A stretch of 64,000 nucleotides of DNA from an uncultured Lachnospiraceae bacterium. Lineage in GTDB: Bacteria; Bacillota; Clostridia; Lachnospirales; Lachnospiraceae. Shown here piece by piece: positions 39,268 to 47,025 of the stretch. Position numbers and translations under genes: made by a program. Positions within the stretch are counted from its first letter, which is position 1. Every line of letters starts with the position of its first letter. The notes under the pieces were generated by a model. That model did not search any database, had not been told where the DNA came from, and saw only the letters and a list, made by a program, of their open reading frames with translations. Location: the NCBI GenBank assembly GCA_910578645.1, contig CAJTQI010000002.1, positions 472,844 to 536,843 of the forward strand. Reading direction: 5' to 3'.

Positions 39268-40218
39268 ATGAAAAATGTAAACGGGGGACTCTACAACAGG
39301 ACGTGGATTGCGCAGCGGGCAGACCCCTACGTGTACAGGCATAGGGACGGATATTATTATTTCACGGCTTCCGTACCTGCCTATGACGGCATTGTGTTGC
39401 GCAGGGCGGACACACTGGCGGGACTTGCCCAGGCGGAGGAAGTGGAAGTGTGGCATAAACATGAGTCGGGCATTATGAGCTTCCACATCTGGGCGCCGGA
39501 ACTGCACTACATAGACGGGGCATGGTATATCTACTTTGCAGGCAGTGACAAAGATGATATTTGGGCGCTGCGGCCTTATGTGTTGGAATGTAAGAATGCG
39601 GACCCGGTGAGCGGCACATGGGTGGAGAAAGGCAAGATGCGAAAGGCGCCGGGGGATGAATTTTCTTTCGAGGCATTTTCCCTGGATGCAACCGTATTCG
39701 AGAATAGGGGCAAATGGTATTATATTTGGGCGGAGAAAGTGGGTGTAGGTAAACAGATATCCAACCTTTATATCGGGGAGATGGAAAGCCCTTATCAGTT
39801 AAAGACCGTGCAGGTTCTTCTGACCACGCCGGATTATGACTGGGAGCGTGTGGGTTTTTGGGTAAACGAGGGACCTTCCGTCTTAAAGAGAGACGGTAAG
39901 ATATTCATGACCTATTCGGCTTCGGAGACAGGCGTGGCCTACTGTATGGGGATGCTGACGGCCGACGAGGATGCGGATTTGCTTGACCCACTGTCATGGC
40001 ATAAAGAAAGATATCCGGTGCTTAAGTCCGATGAGTCCGTGGGAATTTACGGTCCGGGGCACAACTGTTTCACCGTGGATGAGGAAGGCAATGACATCCT
40101 CGTATACCATGCCAGGACGGAGACAGAGATTGTAGGCGACCCGCTGTACAATCCGAACCGTCATGCGATGTTGATGAAATTCGGGTGGAAGGATGGAAAG
40201 CCGGATTTTCATTTTTAG
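39268..40218 (+). CDS. Glycoside hydrolase family 43 (alpha-L-arabinofuranosidase/xylosidase)
   Basis: A 316-residue five-bladed-propeller enzyme. The three GH43 acidic residues are visible: Asp in QRADPYVYRH (base), Asp in FSLDATVFE (pKa modulator) and Glu in VNEGPSVLK (acid). There is no signal peptide, so it acts inside the cell on imported arabino-oligosaccharides. GGAGG stands about 9 nt before the ATG. It lies 78 bp upstream of a GH51 arabinofuranosidase, so the two form an arabinan/arabinoxylan side-chain unit feeding araB. Confidence 0.92.
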   Translation: MKNVNGGLYNRTWIAQRADPYVYRHRDGYYYFTASVPAYDGIVLRRADTLAGLAQAEEVEVWHKHESGIMSFHIWAPELHYIDGAWYIYFAGSDKDDIWALRPYVLECKNADPVSGTWVEKGKMRKAPGDEFSFEAFSLDATVFENRGKWYYIWAEKVGVGKQISNLYIGEMESPYQLKTVQVLLTTPDYDWERVGFWVNEGPSVLKRDGKIFMTYSASETGVAYCMGMLTADEDADLLDPLSWHKERYPVLKSDESVGIYGPGHNCFTVDEEGNDILVYHARTETEIVGDPLYNPNRHAMLMKFGWKDGKPDFHF

Positions 40219-40296
40219 TAACAGTACCCTTTATTCACTGAGGGTATGGAAGGAAACAAAAACAAGTAAAGATTGTTTAGGAAAGGAACAATAAAA

Positions 40297-41814
40297 ATGG
40301 CAAAGCTGTATATTAATGAGAAGAACAAAAAGGGGCACATCAATGCAGAAATCTACGGGCATTTCTCGGAACATCTAGGCAGGTGTATCTATGAGGGGCT
40401 TTATGTAGGGGAAGACTCTGACATTCCTAACGTGAACGGAATGCGCAAGGACGTGGTGGACGCATTAAAAGAGATGAAGATTCCTGTGCTGCGTTGGCCG
40501 GGCGGCTGCTTTGCGGATGAATATCACTGGAAAGACGGCATCGGGCCGAAGGAGAACAGGAAGAAGATGATTAATACCCATTGGGGCGGTGTGGTGGAAG
40601 ATAACAGTTTCGGCACACACGAATTTTTTGAGCTGTGCGAGCAGCTTGGATGTAAGACTTATGTAAATGGCAATGTGGGAAGCGGCACGGTGCAGGAGAT
40701 GAGCGAATGGGTAGAGTATATCACCTTCGGCGGCGTTTCTCCTATGTCGCAGATGCGAAAGGAGAACGGACATGAGAAACCCTGGACGATTGACTATTTC
40801 GGGGTGGGCAATGAGAACTGGGGATGCGGAGGCAATATGACGCCGGAATATTATGCGAACCTATACAGAAGATACCAGACTTATGTGAGGCACTATGACG
40901 ACGCGGCTCCGATTAAGAAGATTTGCTGCGGTGCGAATGTGGCAGATTATTCATGGACGGAGGGGGTATTGGAGACTTGCTTTAAGTCACCGCAGCCGGG
41001 CGAGGGATTTGGTCCTAAGGGATATATGGACGGGATGTCCCTGCATTATTATGTTTATCCGGGAGGATGGGAGGTGAAGGGAAGCGCCACCGAATTTGAT
41101 GGTAAGACATGGTACAAGACACTGGCTAAGGCAGCTTATATGGAAGAATTGGTTTCCCGTCATGGGGCGATTATGGATAAGTATGACCCGGAGAAGAAAA
41201 TCGGGATGGCAGTGGATGAATGGGGTTGTTGGTTTGACGTGGAGCCGGGAACCAATCCGGGCTTCTTGTATCAGCAAAATACCATGCGGGATGCGCTTGT
41301 TGCCGGACTTACCTTGAATATTTTCAACAAGCATTGTGACCGTGTGAAGATGGCATGCATTGCGCAGATGGTCAATGTGCTGCAGTCGGTGATTCTGACG
41401 GAAGGTCCGAAGATGATTCTGACGCCTACTTATTTTGTATTTCATATGTACAAGCACCATCAGGATGCAGAACTTGTGGACAGCTATATCGAGGGCAATC
41501 AGATGGTGGGCATGGAAGATGAGTACCAGGTGCCGCTTTTAAGTGAGTCTGTCTCCGTGGATAAGGAAGGATATGTCAATGTGACGCTGAGTAATTTGTC
41601 GTTGAGCGAGGATGCGCCTGTGGAAATGGCTTTTGCACAGATGAATCCTGCACAGGTTAGCGCAGCAATCTTACGGCAGGAGATGCATGCCCATAATACC
41701 TTCGAGGAGCCGGAGAATGTAAAAGAAGAGGTCTTTGACGCTTTTGAAATCAAGGACGGCAAGATTTGTTTTACGGCGCCGGCATGCAGTGTGATTAGTT
41801 TCCGTATAAAATAG
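40297..41814 (+). CDS. Alpha-L-arabinofuranosidase, GH51
   Basis: A 505-residue intracellular enzyme that removes terminal L-arabinofuranose from oligosaccharides. The acid/base Glu lies in FGVGNENWGCGG and the nucleophile Glu in AVDEWGCWFD. IPVLRWPGGCFADEYHWKDG is the usual beginning of the barrel. The C-terminal beta-sandwich completes it. ATG 40297 follows AGGAAAGGAAC; a longer frame from 40273 lacks a site. It is the second gene of the GH43-GH51 pair. The released arabinose would need AraA (not here) and AraB (at 13.4 kb). Confidence 0.94.
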   Translation: MAKLYINEKNKKGHINAEIYGHFSEHLGRCIYEGLYVGEDSDIPNVNGMRKDVVDALKEMKIPVLRWPGGCFADEYHWKDGIGPKENRKKMINTHWGGVVEDNSFGTHEFFELCEQLGCKTYVNGNVGSGTVQEMSEWVEYITFGGVSPMSQMRKENGHEKPWTIDYFGVGNENWGCGGNMTPEYYANLYRRYQTYVRHYDDAAPIKKICCGANVADYSWTEGVLETCFKSPQPGEGFGPKGYMDGMSLHYYVYPGGWEVKGSATEFDGKTWYKTLAKAAYMEELVSRHGAIMDKYDPEKKIGMAVDEWGCWFDVEPGTNPGFLYQQNTMRDALVAGLTLNIFNKHCDRVKMACIAQMVNVLQSVILTEGPKMILTPTYFVFHMYKHHQDAELVDSYIEGNQMVGMEDEYQVPLLSESVSVDKEGYVNVTLSNLSLSEDAPVEMAFAQMNPAQVSAAILRQEMHAHNTFEEPENVKEEVFDAFEIKDGKICFTAPACSVISFRIK

Positions 41815-42024
41815 CTCTGTTTAAGAACTATCACAAGCAGGTTTGCGATATGCAAGGGGATTAGCGTGAACTTGTAATTTCACACATCCTGATTTGTACG
41901 CCGCAAAAGTGGGCAGATGGGAGTTAGGTTGAAAAATAAATTTTTCACAGACGAATTTATTCGTCTTGCAAATGTTATGTCTGCGGCCTAAATCCGCAGG
42001 CTATGGAAAGGCATGGTTATTGTT

Positions 42025-42303
42025 ATGGAAATAGAGTCAAAGCGTATTTGCCGCAAATGTCTTACAAGAGATATGGACAGGAACGCATATTTTGATAACC
42101 TGCATACCTATATAGAAAATATGGATGAAGAACTGAAAGTAGAGAAGCCGCTTTATGAGGAGCGGCTTTCTCACTGTCAGGCATGCGATTTGCTGTTGGA
42201 CGGCATGTGCAGAGCCTGCGGATGTTATGTGGAACTTCGCGCCGCCATGCGCAAGAACGATTGTCCTTATGGTAAATGGAAAGCGGCAAAAGATATTTTT
42301 TGA
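42025..42303 (+). CDS. DUF6171-like small cysteine protein
   Basis: A 92-residue protein with a CRKC pair near the start (ICRKCLTRDMD) and a second cluster HCQACDLLLDGMCRACGC, giving a zinc-ribbon-like layout, then NDCPYGKW at the end. The central segment is acidic. It matches small clostridial proteins of unknown role. A start 12 bases upstream (ATG 42013) is also in frame. Upstream at 41949-41966 is a hairpin AGACGAA-TTCGTCT and at 41981-41998 a CTGCGG/CCGCAG stem. The next gene is convergent. Confidence 0.75.
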   Translation: MEIESKRICRKCLTRDMDRNAYFDNLHTYIENMDEELKVEKPLYEERLSHCQACDLLLDGMCRACGCYVELRAAMRKNDCPYGKWKAAKDIF

Positions 42304-42308
42304 AATAT

Positions 42309-43361
42309 TTACCAGAGAGGCGGCTGTTTTGTAAAGGGGTCTATCGGGCCGCCTATGACATCCCGCGCCACGTATAATACGCTGTCAAGCCGTGCCTGCA
42401 TACTCCACTTTACAAGGGTCAGCATGCCGCGTTCGATTTCGATACATGTGATACAGCGGGGATGTACGCAACTGCCCGTATTGTAATAATAGGAAAAATC
42501 TTCCGGCATTACGGGACGGTGGGTATGTCCCGTAATCAGAATGCGACGGTTTTCGTCTGCCCAACTGCGCAGCGCTTGTTCGCTTTTTTCTTTTACTTCA
42601 TAATTTTTTGCCGCGCTGGTGGGGTCCAGAATACCTAGATTTTCAAGAGGGCTCCAGATATAGCGTACCAGAAAACGTGCCAGGGGCCAGAACGTGGAAT
42701 TGAGCAGGCTTGCCTGGTGTCCGTGAGTCAGGTACAAGGAGCGCTCAGGTATGGATTCCTGGCGCAGGATAATTGCCTCATAGTAGATAGGGCATAGCGT
42801 ATGGGATTCTTTGTTTTGCGGACAACATCCTTCGCCAGATGTGTAAGCCGAGGTATCCGGGAACTGCTCTTGGCCATTATGGGGGCATTTTTTATGGTAT
42901 AGGAAATTCCTCCGCTTATCCGAGTTTGCCGGAGGCAAATCTAAACGAGCGAAGCTCGTTTTTTTATTCCGATAGTGGTATCCGTCGCGGATAGACATAG
43001 AACCAGAGGGGTGCTGCAGCCGTTTTTTTACGATATCGTGATTGCCGTAGAGCATATACAGTCTGCCGCTTATGTGGAATCTGGTAAGCATATCATAGAC
43101 GTCGCTGTGCACTTCAATGATGTTGCGCAGGCGTCTGTTCTCCCATAATTCATCCCCGTCACCCAATTCGATATAGGTATAGCCAAGCCGGTAGTAATGT
43201 TCCAGAGCGGCGAAGTAGAGGTGCTGGTTTTTTAGGAAATTGTCGGAAGAAGTACCTACACCCCTGTGGCAGTCGCTTATAAGGACATACTTGGAGCGGC
43301 GGCCAAGGGGCAGCACAGGAGCTTGCGTGAAGGCTCGCTCCAAGCGTTTTGCGGTGCCCAT
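42309..43361 (-). CDS. Metallophosphoesterase interrupted in frame by the 73-bp repeat module
   Basis: A 350-residue calcineurin-like phosphatase. Metal-binding motifs are present: ISDCHRG (D30, H32), LGDGDELWE (67-73), YGNHD (106-109), LTHGHQ and ITGHTHRPV. Between GNHD and the later motifs, residues about 132-157 (KKTSFARLDLPPANSDKRRN and following) are encoded by a copy of the 73-bp module (42898-42967) read antisense. This copy has a 3-nt deletion relative to the reference form, and the frame remains open. The product may still fold if the insertion is in a surface loop. It starts at ATG 43361 overlapping the DUF4474 stop (TGATG), so the two genes are probably coupled. Confidence 0.88.
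   Translation of the reverse strand: MGTAKRLERAFTQAPVLPLGRRSKYVLISDCHRGVGTSSDNFLKNQHLYFAALEHYYRLGYTYIELGDGDELWENRRLRNIIEVHSDVYDMLTRFHISGRLYMLYGNHDIVKKRLQHPSGSMSIRDGYHYRNKKTSFARLDLPPANSDKRRNFLYHKKCPHNGQEQFPDTSAYTSGEGCCPQNKESHTLCPIYYEAIILRQESIPERSLYLTHGHQASLLNSTFWPLARFLVRYIWSPLENLGILDPTSAAKNYEVKEKSEQALRSWADENRRILITGHTHRPVMPEDFSYYYNTGSCVHPRCITCIEIERGMLTLVKWSMQARLDSVLYVARDVIGGPIDPFTKQPPLW
42898..42967. repeat. 73-bp module, intragenic copy (70 bp)
   Basis: Starts TATAGGAAATTCCTCCGC and ends GCTCGTTTTTTTAT, matching copy 3 except for the loss of three bases (CGC) in the middle. There is no MITE in front of it. It lies wholly inside the metallophosphoesterase gene on the opposite strand, and supplies an in-frame peptide there. 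Confidence 0.9.
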
Positions 43362-44308
43362 CAGTCACCCCTGCGGGGACGGCATGTGCGGCAGCATTTT
43401 GGCCTGTGACAGCCGTTTTTCCGGTGACAGCGCCTGTGGAATCTATGCAGTCTGAGGAGACGTCTGAAACAGGATGGCAGGAAGTAATACAGATACAGCA
43501 CCCGGTCTTGTGTTTGGACGAAAGGTCTGGTAACCCATACGAAGAGTTTACAGTACATCCGGTTCAGGCGTTGTGACAACCATCTGTGGAAACGGGTCAG
43601 CGGGCCGAAGTTTTCAGAGACAGGGACACAGAATGTGACACAGATGCAAAGTCCCTGGATGGAGATATCTTCCCGGCAGCAGCCTGCCTGGAGTAATCCT
43701 TCATAGAATGCGGAGCTCATCTGCGTATTGGGAAAACAGATGGAGGCTTCTAATGTCAGTTCGGAGGGGGTTGAGAAACAGCCCGGGAGGAACGCCGTAA
43801 GCCACCAATGACGTTCCGAGAGCTCTACATAGTCTTCGCCTTTTTTGGTTAAACGGAGAGTACAGGGTAACATTTCATGGTCTTTAGCAGCGTCAAACAG
43901 GGTGGTTTTATACTCCGATTTGGCTAAAATCCTATCGGCGTGGTATATGCCGATTTCCGCGCCGGTGTTAATGCCGTACTGACCTTTCCAAAGTTCAATC
44001 AGCCAAGTCCTTCCACAGTAATCGAAGTAGACGGGAAGTGCGTCGAAGACCATCTGGAAACGAGGCGCCATATAATCATAGAGCCACGTATATCCCGCGG
44101 CTTTTTGCCATGCGTCTGTGGTGGAAGAGAAGAAACCGCAGCGGCAATGGTAAGCATAGCCGAAGGGGACAGCAAGCTCTTCCAATAAAGAACATTTCTG
44201 GCATTTGTCCATACATTTAATCCGGCAGATAACTTTTTTCCTGCGGATGCAGGAGAAGACCGTACAGAAGAGTACAATGAGTAACAAGATAAACAGAGCG
44301 TAGTACAT
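43361..44308 (-). CDS. DUF4474 membrane-anchored protein
   Basis: A 315-residue protein with one N-terminal membrane helix (YYALFILLLIVLFCTVFSC) followed by a cysteine-containing stretch and the DUF4474 domain. The domain is marked by LPVYFDYCGRTWLIELWKG, YGINTGAEIGIYHADR and SERHWWLTAFLPGCFSTPSE. The tail is very Arg/His/Cys-rich. DUF4474 proteins occur widely in Lachnospiraceae; no activity is known. Its stop overlaps the metallophosphoesterase start. Confidence 0.82.
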   Translation of the reverse strand: MYYALFILLLIVLFCTVFSCIRRKKVICRIKCMDKCQKCSLLEELAVPFGYAYHCRCGFFSSTTDAWQKAAGYTWLYDYMAPRFQMVFDALPVYFDYCGRTWLIELWKGQYGINTGAEIGIYHADRILAKSEYKTTLFDAAKDHEMLPCTLRLTKKGEDYVELSERHWWLTAFLPGCFSTPSELTLEASICFPNTQMSSAFYEGLLQAGCCREDISIQGLCICVTFCVPVSENFGPLTRFHRWLSQRLNRMYCKLFVWVTRPFVQTQDRVLYLYYFLPSCFRRLLRLHRFHRRCHRKNGCHRPKCCRTCRPRRGD

Positions 44309-44601
44309 AGTGTATAACCTATAATCCTATGTGGTTTTACTCTACTTTATGCTGGTATTTTTAAGAGGTGTATATAATATATGCCCATTGGGTGCAGACA
44401 TAAAAACAAATACGTGGTGAAATATATGAAAAAAGAGTAAAATGTAATTGGAAAGGGGTTAAGATAAACTTTTTTTTATCCGATAAATAATTCAGGTACT
44501 ATACACTGTGATTGTACAAGACCCGGATTATTTGTTTCCAATGACCGCCTGTTGATATCAAATGAGAGATGGAGGCAGAAAATTGCGGGGGGGGGGTATA
44601 A
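44309..44601. promoter_or_regulatory. Flagellin upstream region with a sigma-28-like promoter
   Basis: TAAG (44460-44463), 16 bases, then CCGATAA (44480-44486). This fits the motility sigma factor pattern (TAAA-N15-GCCGATAA) with one mismatch in the -35 box. The transcript would have an untranslated leader of about 110 nt that ends in the G10 tract. The rest of the gap (44309-44455) is AT-rich with no gene seen. Confidence 0.55.
44587..44596 (+). promoter_or_regulatory. Ten-G tract acting as ribosome-binding region of the flagellin gene
   Basis: A run of exactly ten G ends 5 nt before the flagellin ATG, at the position of the Shine-Dalgarno sequence, and no other purine-rich site is present. 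Homopolymeric G tracts change length by slipped-strand mispairing in many bacteria. Here a change would alter spacing and translation of the protein without affecting its frame. Confidence 0.7.
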
Positions 44602-46479
44602 ATGTTTTCAGTGAAGACGAATATGCTGGCATGGAACGCCGGCAGGCAATTCGGAATAAAGGGCAAGGAAACAGCGAAACACTCTGAAAAATTGTCCTCA
44701 GGTTATCGCATCAACAGGGCGGCGGATGATGCGGCAGGTTTAGGGATTTCAGAGAAGATGCGCAGGCAGATGCGGGGGCTGACACAGGCGTCCCAGAATG
44801 CGCAGGATGGTATTTCCATGGTTCAGACAGCGGAAGGAGCTATGAACGAGATACACGATATGCTTCAGCGCGCCAATGAACTGGCGGTGAAATCTGCCAA
44901 CGGCACTCTGACGGAGGAAGACCGTGCGATGGTCGATGCAGAAGTACAGCAGTTGAAAACTGAAATCGATACCACGGCCAAACATACGGTATTTAATGAA
45001 ATCAGGCTTTTCCCTGACAGCGGAATGCTTCCTTCCCAGGCACAGGCCAATGTTTGGTATTATGACCTGACTTACCATATGGCTGACGGCAGTTTTACGG
45101 TTGACGGTACGTCGGCCAATGTGCCGGATACTCAGGATGGAATCAGCCTGGCGGCGGTGAATCCTGTATCAGCGGGCGGCGCGCTGGCGAATAAGATAGC
45201 TACGGAATTCATACCAAAGGCGGCGACGCAGATTATGGATGCATTTCCTTCGATTAAGAATAAGATAGGGAATGATAATGTTGATATTAAGATAGCGGTG
45301 TCTTCAATTGATGGCCCAGGGAATGGGTTAGCATTTGCCCAGTTTACATTTTCCGCAGGGAAGTTTAACCTGAGTATTACCTTTGATTCCTCTGATTTTA
45401 CTATGGAGGATGCCAACGGAACAGGTAAGATGTCGGCGGCGCTAGAATCGACCATTTCCCATGAGCTGATGCACTCCATAATGCAATATACGATGAAAGA
45501 TGGCATGAAGAACGGAGGTTCTTTCCCGCTGTGGTTTAAAGAAGGGACGGCGCAGCTTTCTGGCGGCGGGTTCCCGACGAACTGGAATAATAATTTGATT
45601 GCTTACGCGCAGAAGCTGACGGATGCGGACGATACGAGTCAGGATGCAGCCATTAAAACATATTTAGGGAAATATACGGTAGATAACAGGGAGTATGGAC
45701 ATGGATATCTGGCAGCTGCCTATGCCGGATGGCTTGCAAACGGTAAGGGTGATGTGACAGGGGCGAATATTGCCAAAGGGATGGATAAAATATTTGCCGA
45801 TTTTATGAATGGACAGACTTTTGCGCAGGCGATACAGGGAAACACCGGACTGACGGAAGCACAGCTTAAGAATCATGTAAATAGCGGGAATGCCCAATTG
45901 GTAGAGTTTGTCAGGCGACTATCCTATGAATCCTTGGGCGGCGCAGGTTCTGTGATTACGCCGAATTTGAATACTGCGCCCATCGGTATGATTGGCAGCG
46001 GAAGCGTTGGCGGTGGCACGACAAATCCTCCCAACCCGGGAGGGCCTGGTGGCACAGGTGGCCCTGGCGGCACAGCAGGCGCTCCGGGACAGGTGGGCAT
46101 CCAGGTTGGCGCGGATTCCGGGCAGCATATTACAATCGAGCTTTACCGTATGGACACGGCGGCGCTTGAGTTGTCCGATACGAATGTAAAGAGTGTGGAG
46201 TCCTCCGGGGATGCTATTGACGAGATTAAGAAAGCGATTGGTTACGTGAGTCGGGTCAGGAGTACGTACGGCGCCATACAGAACCGCTTGGAGCATACGA
46301 TTTCCAATCTGGACAATATCGTAGAGAACACTACGGCGTCGGAATCCATCATCAGGGATACGGATATCGCCAAGGAGATGATAGCATATTCTAATAACCA
46401 GATTCTGCTCCAGGGAGGGCAGTCTGTGTTAAGCCAGGCGAATCAACAGCAGGGTATGTTGTTAAGCCTTTTGTCATAA
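44602..46479 (+). CDS. Flagellin with internal zinc metalloprotease domain (flagellinolysin)
   Basis: The 625-residue product has normal flagellin ends. The N-terminal D0/D1 helices cover residues 1-135 (SEKLSSGYRINRAADDAAGL) and the C-terminal D0/D1 helices about 515-625 (ENTTASESIIRDTDIAKEMI, ending SQANQQQGMLLSLLS). The hypervariable middle is a peptidase domain: H287-E-L-M-H291 (HExxH), then E314 in WFKEGTAQL, 22 residues after the second His, the gluzincin ligand layout. A Gly/Pro-rich linker (about 475-500) joins it to the C-terminus. Flagellinolysins are an established group in which thousands of protease domains line the flagellar filament. The domain looks intact; the substrate is unknown. 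Confidence 0.93.
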   Translation: MFSVKTNMLAWNAGRQFGIKGKETAKHSEKLSSGYRINRAADDAAGLGISEKMRRQMRGLTQASQNAQDGISMVQTAEGAMNEIHDMLQRANELAVKSANGTLTEEDRAMVDAEVQQLKTEIDTTAKHTVFNEIRLFPDSGMLPSQAQANVWYYDLTYHMADGSFTVDGTSANVPDTQDGISLAAVNPVSAGGALANKIATEFIPKAATQIMDAFPSIKNKIGNDNVDIKIAVSSIDGPGNGLAFAQFTFSAGKFNLSITFDSSDFTMEDANGTGKMSAALESTISHELMHSIMQYTMKDGMKNGGSFPLWFKEGTAQLSGGGFPTNWNNNLIAYAQKLTDADDTSQDAAIKTYLGKYTVDNREYGHGYLAAAYAGWLANGKGDVTGANIAKGMDKIFADFMNGQTFAQAIQGNTGLTEAQLKNHVNSGNAQLVEFVRRLSYESLGGAGSVITPNLNTAPIGMIGSGSVGGGTTNPPNPGGPGGTGGPGGTAGAPGQVGIQVGADSGQHITIELYRMDTAALELSDTNVKSVESSGDAIDEIKKAIGYVSRVRSTYGAIQNRLEHTISNLDNIVENTTASESIIRDTDIAKEMIAYSNNQILLQGGQSVLSQANQQQGMLLSLLS

Positions 46480-46503
46480 TGGAGAAAGGTCAGGGAAAAC
46501 TGC

Positions 46504-46881
46504 ATGGGACAGATTGTGAAGATAACTTGTGCATCCTGCAAGTCGGAGTGGAAGTGTAAGACCGGATGCGGTATTCTGCATGGCGACCTGGAAAGGGTGG
46601 CGCAGTTATATTTGCCGGAGCAGTGCCGGAAGATAACACACTATGCCAAGCAGACGGAGTATCCGCTTTTCAGTTTCGAATATGGATTGTCCTGGTGCCC
46701 TTACTGTAATCATATCGGCAGCGTTCCGGTTCTGCGGCTGGAAGATGAAAATATATCTTATTTGGGCGCCTGTGAGCACTGTATGAAGGAGGTCAGCCTG
46801 ATTGACAGTTTAGAGAATGTCGAATGTCCGGTTTGCCATCAAAGAAAGCTGACACAAGAAATAGACGGCATGTGGGATTAA
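46504..46881 (+). CDS. Multi-CxxC zinc-ribbon protein next to flagellin
   Basis: A 125-residue protein with four CxxC pairs (CASC, CPYC, CEHC, CPVC) and CKTGC near the start, so it probably binds two or more zinc ions. It has no membrane or export signal. It lies 24 bp after the flagellinolysin gene and is likely co-transcribed. A role in the production or folding of that flagellin is possible but only suggested by position. Confidence 0.75.
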   Translation: MGQIVKITCASCKSEWKCKTGCGILHGDLERVAQLYLPEQCRKITHYAKQTEYPLFSFEYGLSWCPYCNHIGSVPVLRLEDENISYLGACEHCMKEVSLIDSLENVECPVCHQRKLTQEIDGMWD

Positions 46882-46904
46882 CAGTATTTTATTGCCAGAG
46901 CGCT

Positions 46905-46955
46905 AACAAGGGGAGGAGTACCAATTTCGGTACATACCTCCCCTTGTTTGTTCTA
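46905..46955 (+). terminator. Terminator of the flagellin operon
   Basis: A perfect 12-bp stem AACAAGGGGAGG (46905-46916) with CCTCCCCTTGTT (46937-46948), with an inner GTACC/GGTAC helix, followed by a T-rich tail. A decayed bit of the TATAGG module (CTATAGAGAATTTCTCGG, about 46952-46999) follows. Confidence 0.85.
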
Positions 46956-47025
46956 TAGAGAATTTCTCGGCTATAAAACGAGTTTTGCTTTTGTATAGAT
47001 ATTAATATATTTATATATAAGTGTG

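Noticed and set aside
44465..44486. TAAA at 44465 as the sigma-28 -35 box
   Set aside because: The spacing to CCGATAA is only 11 bases; TAAG at 44460 gives the expected 16.
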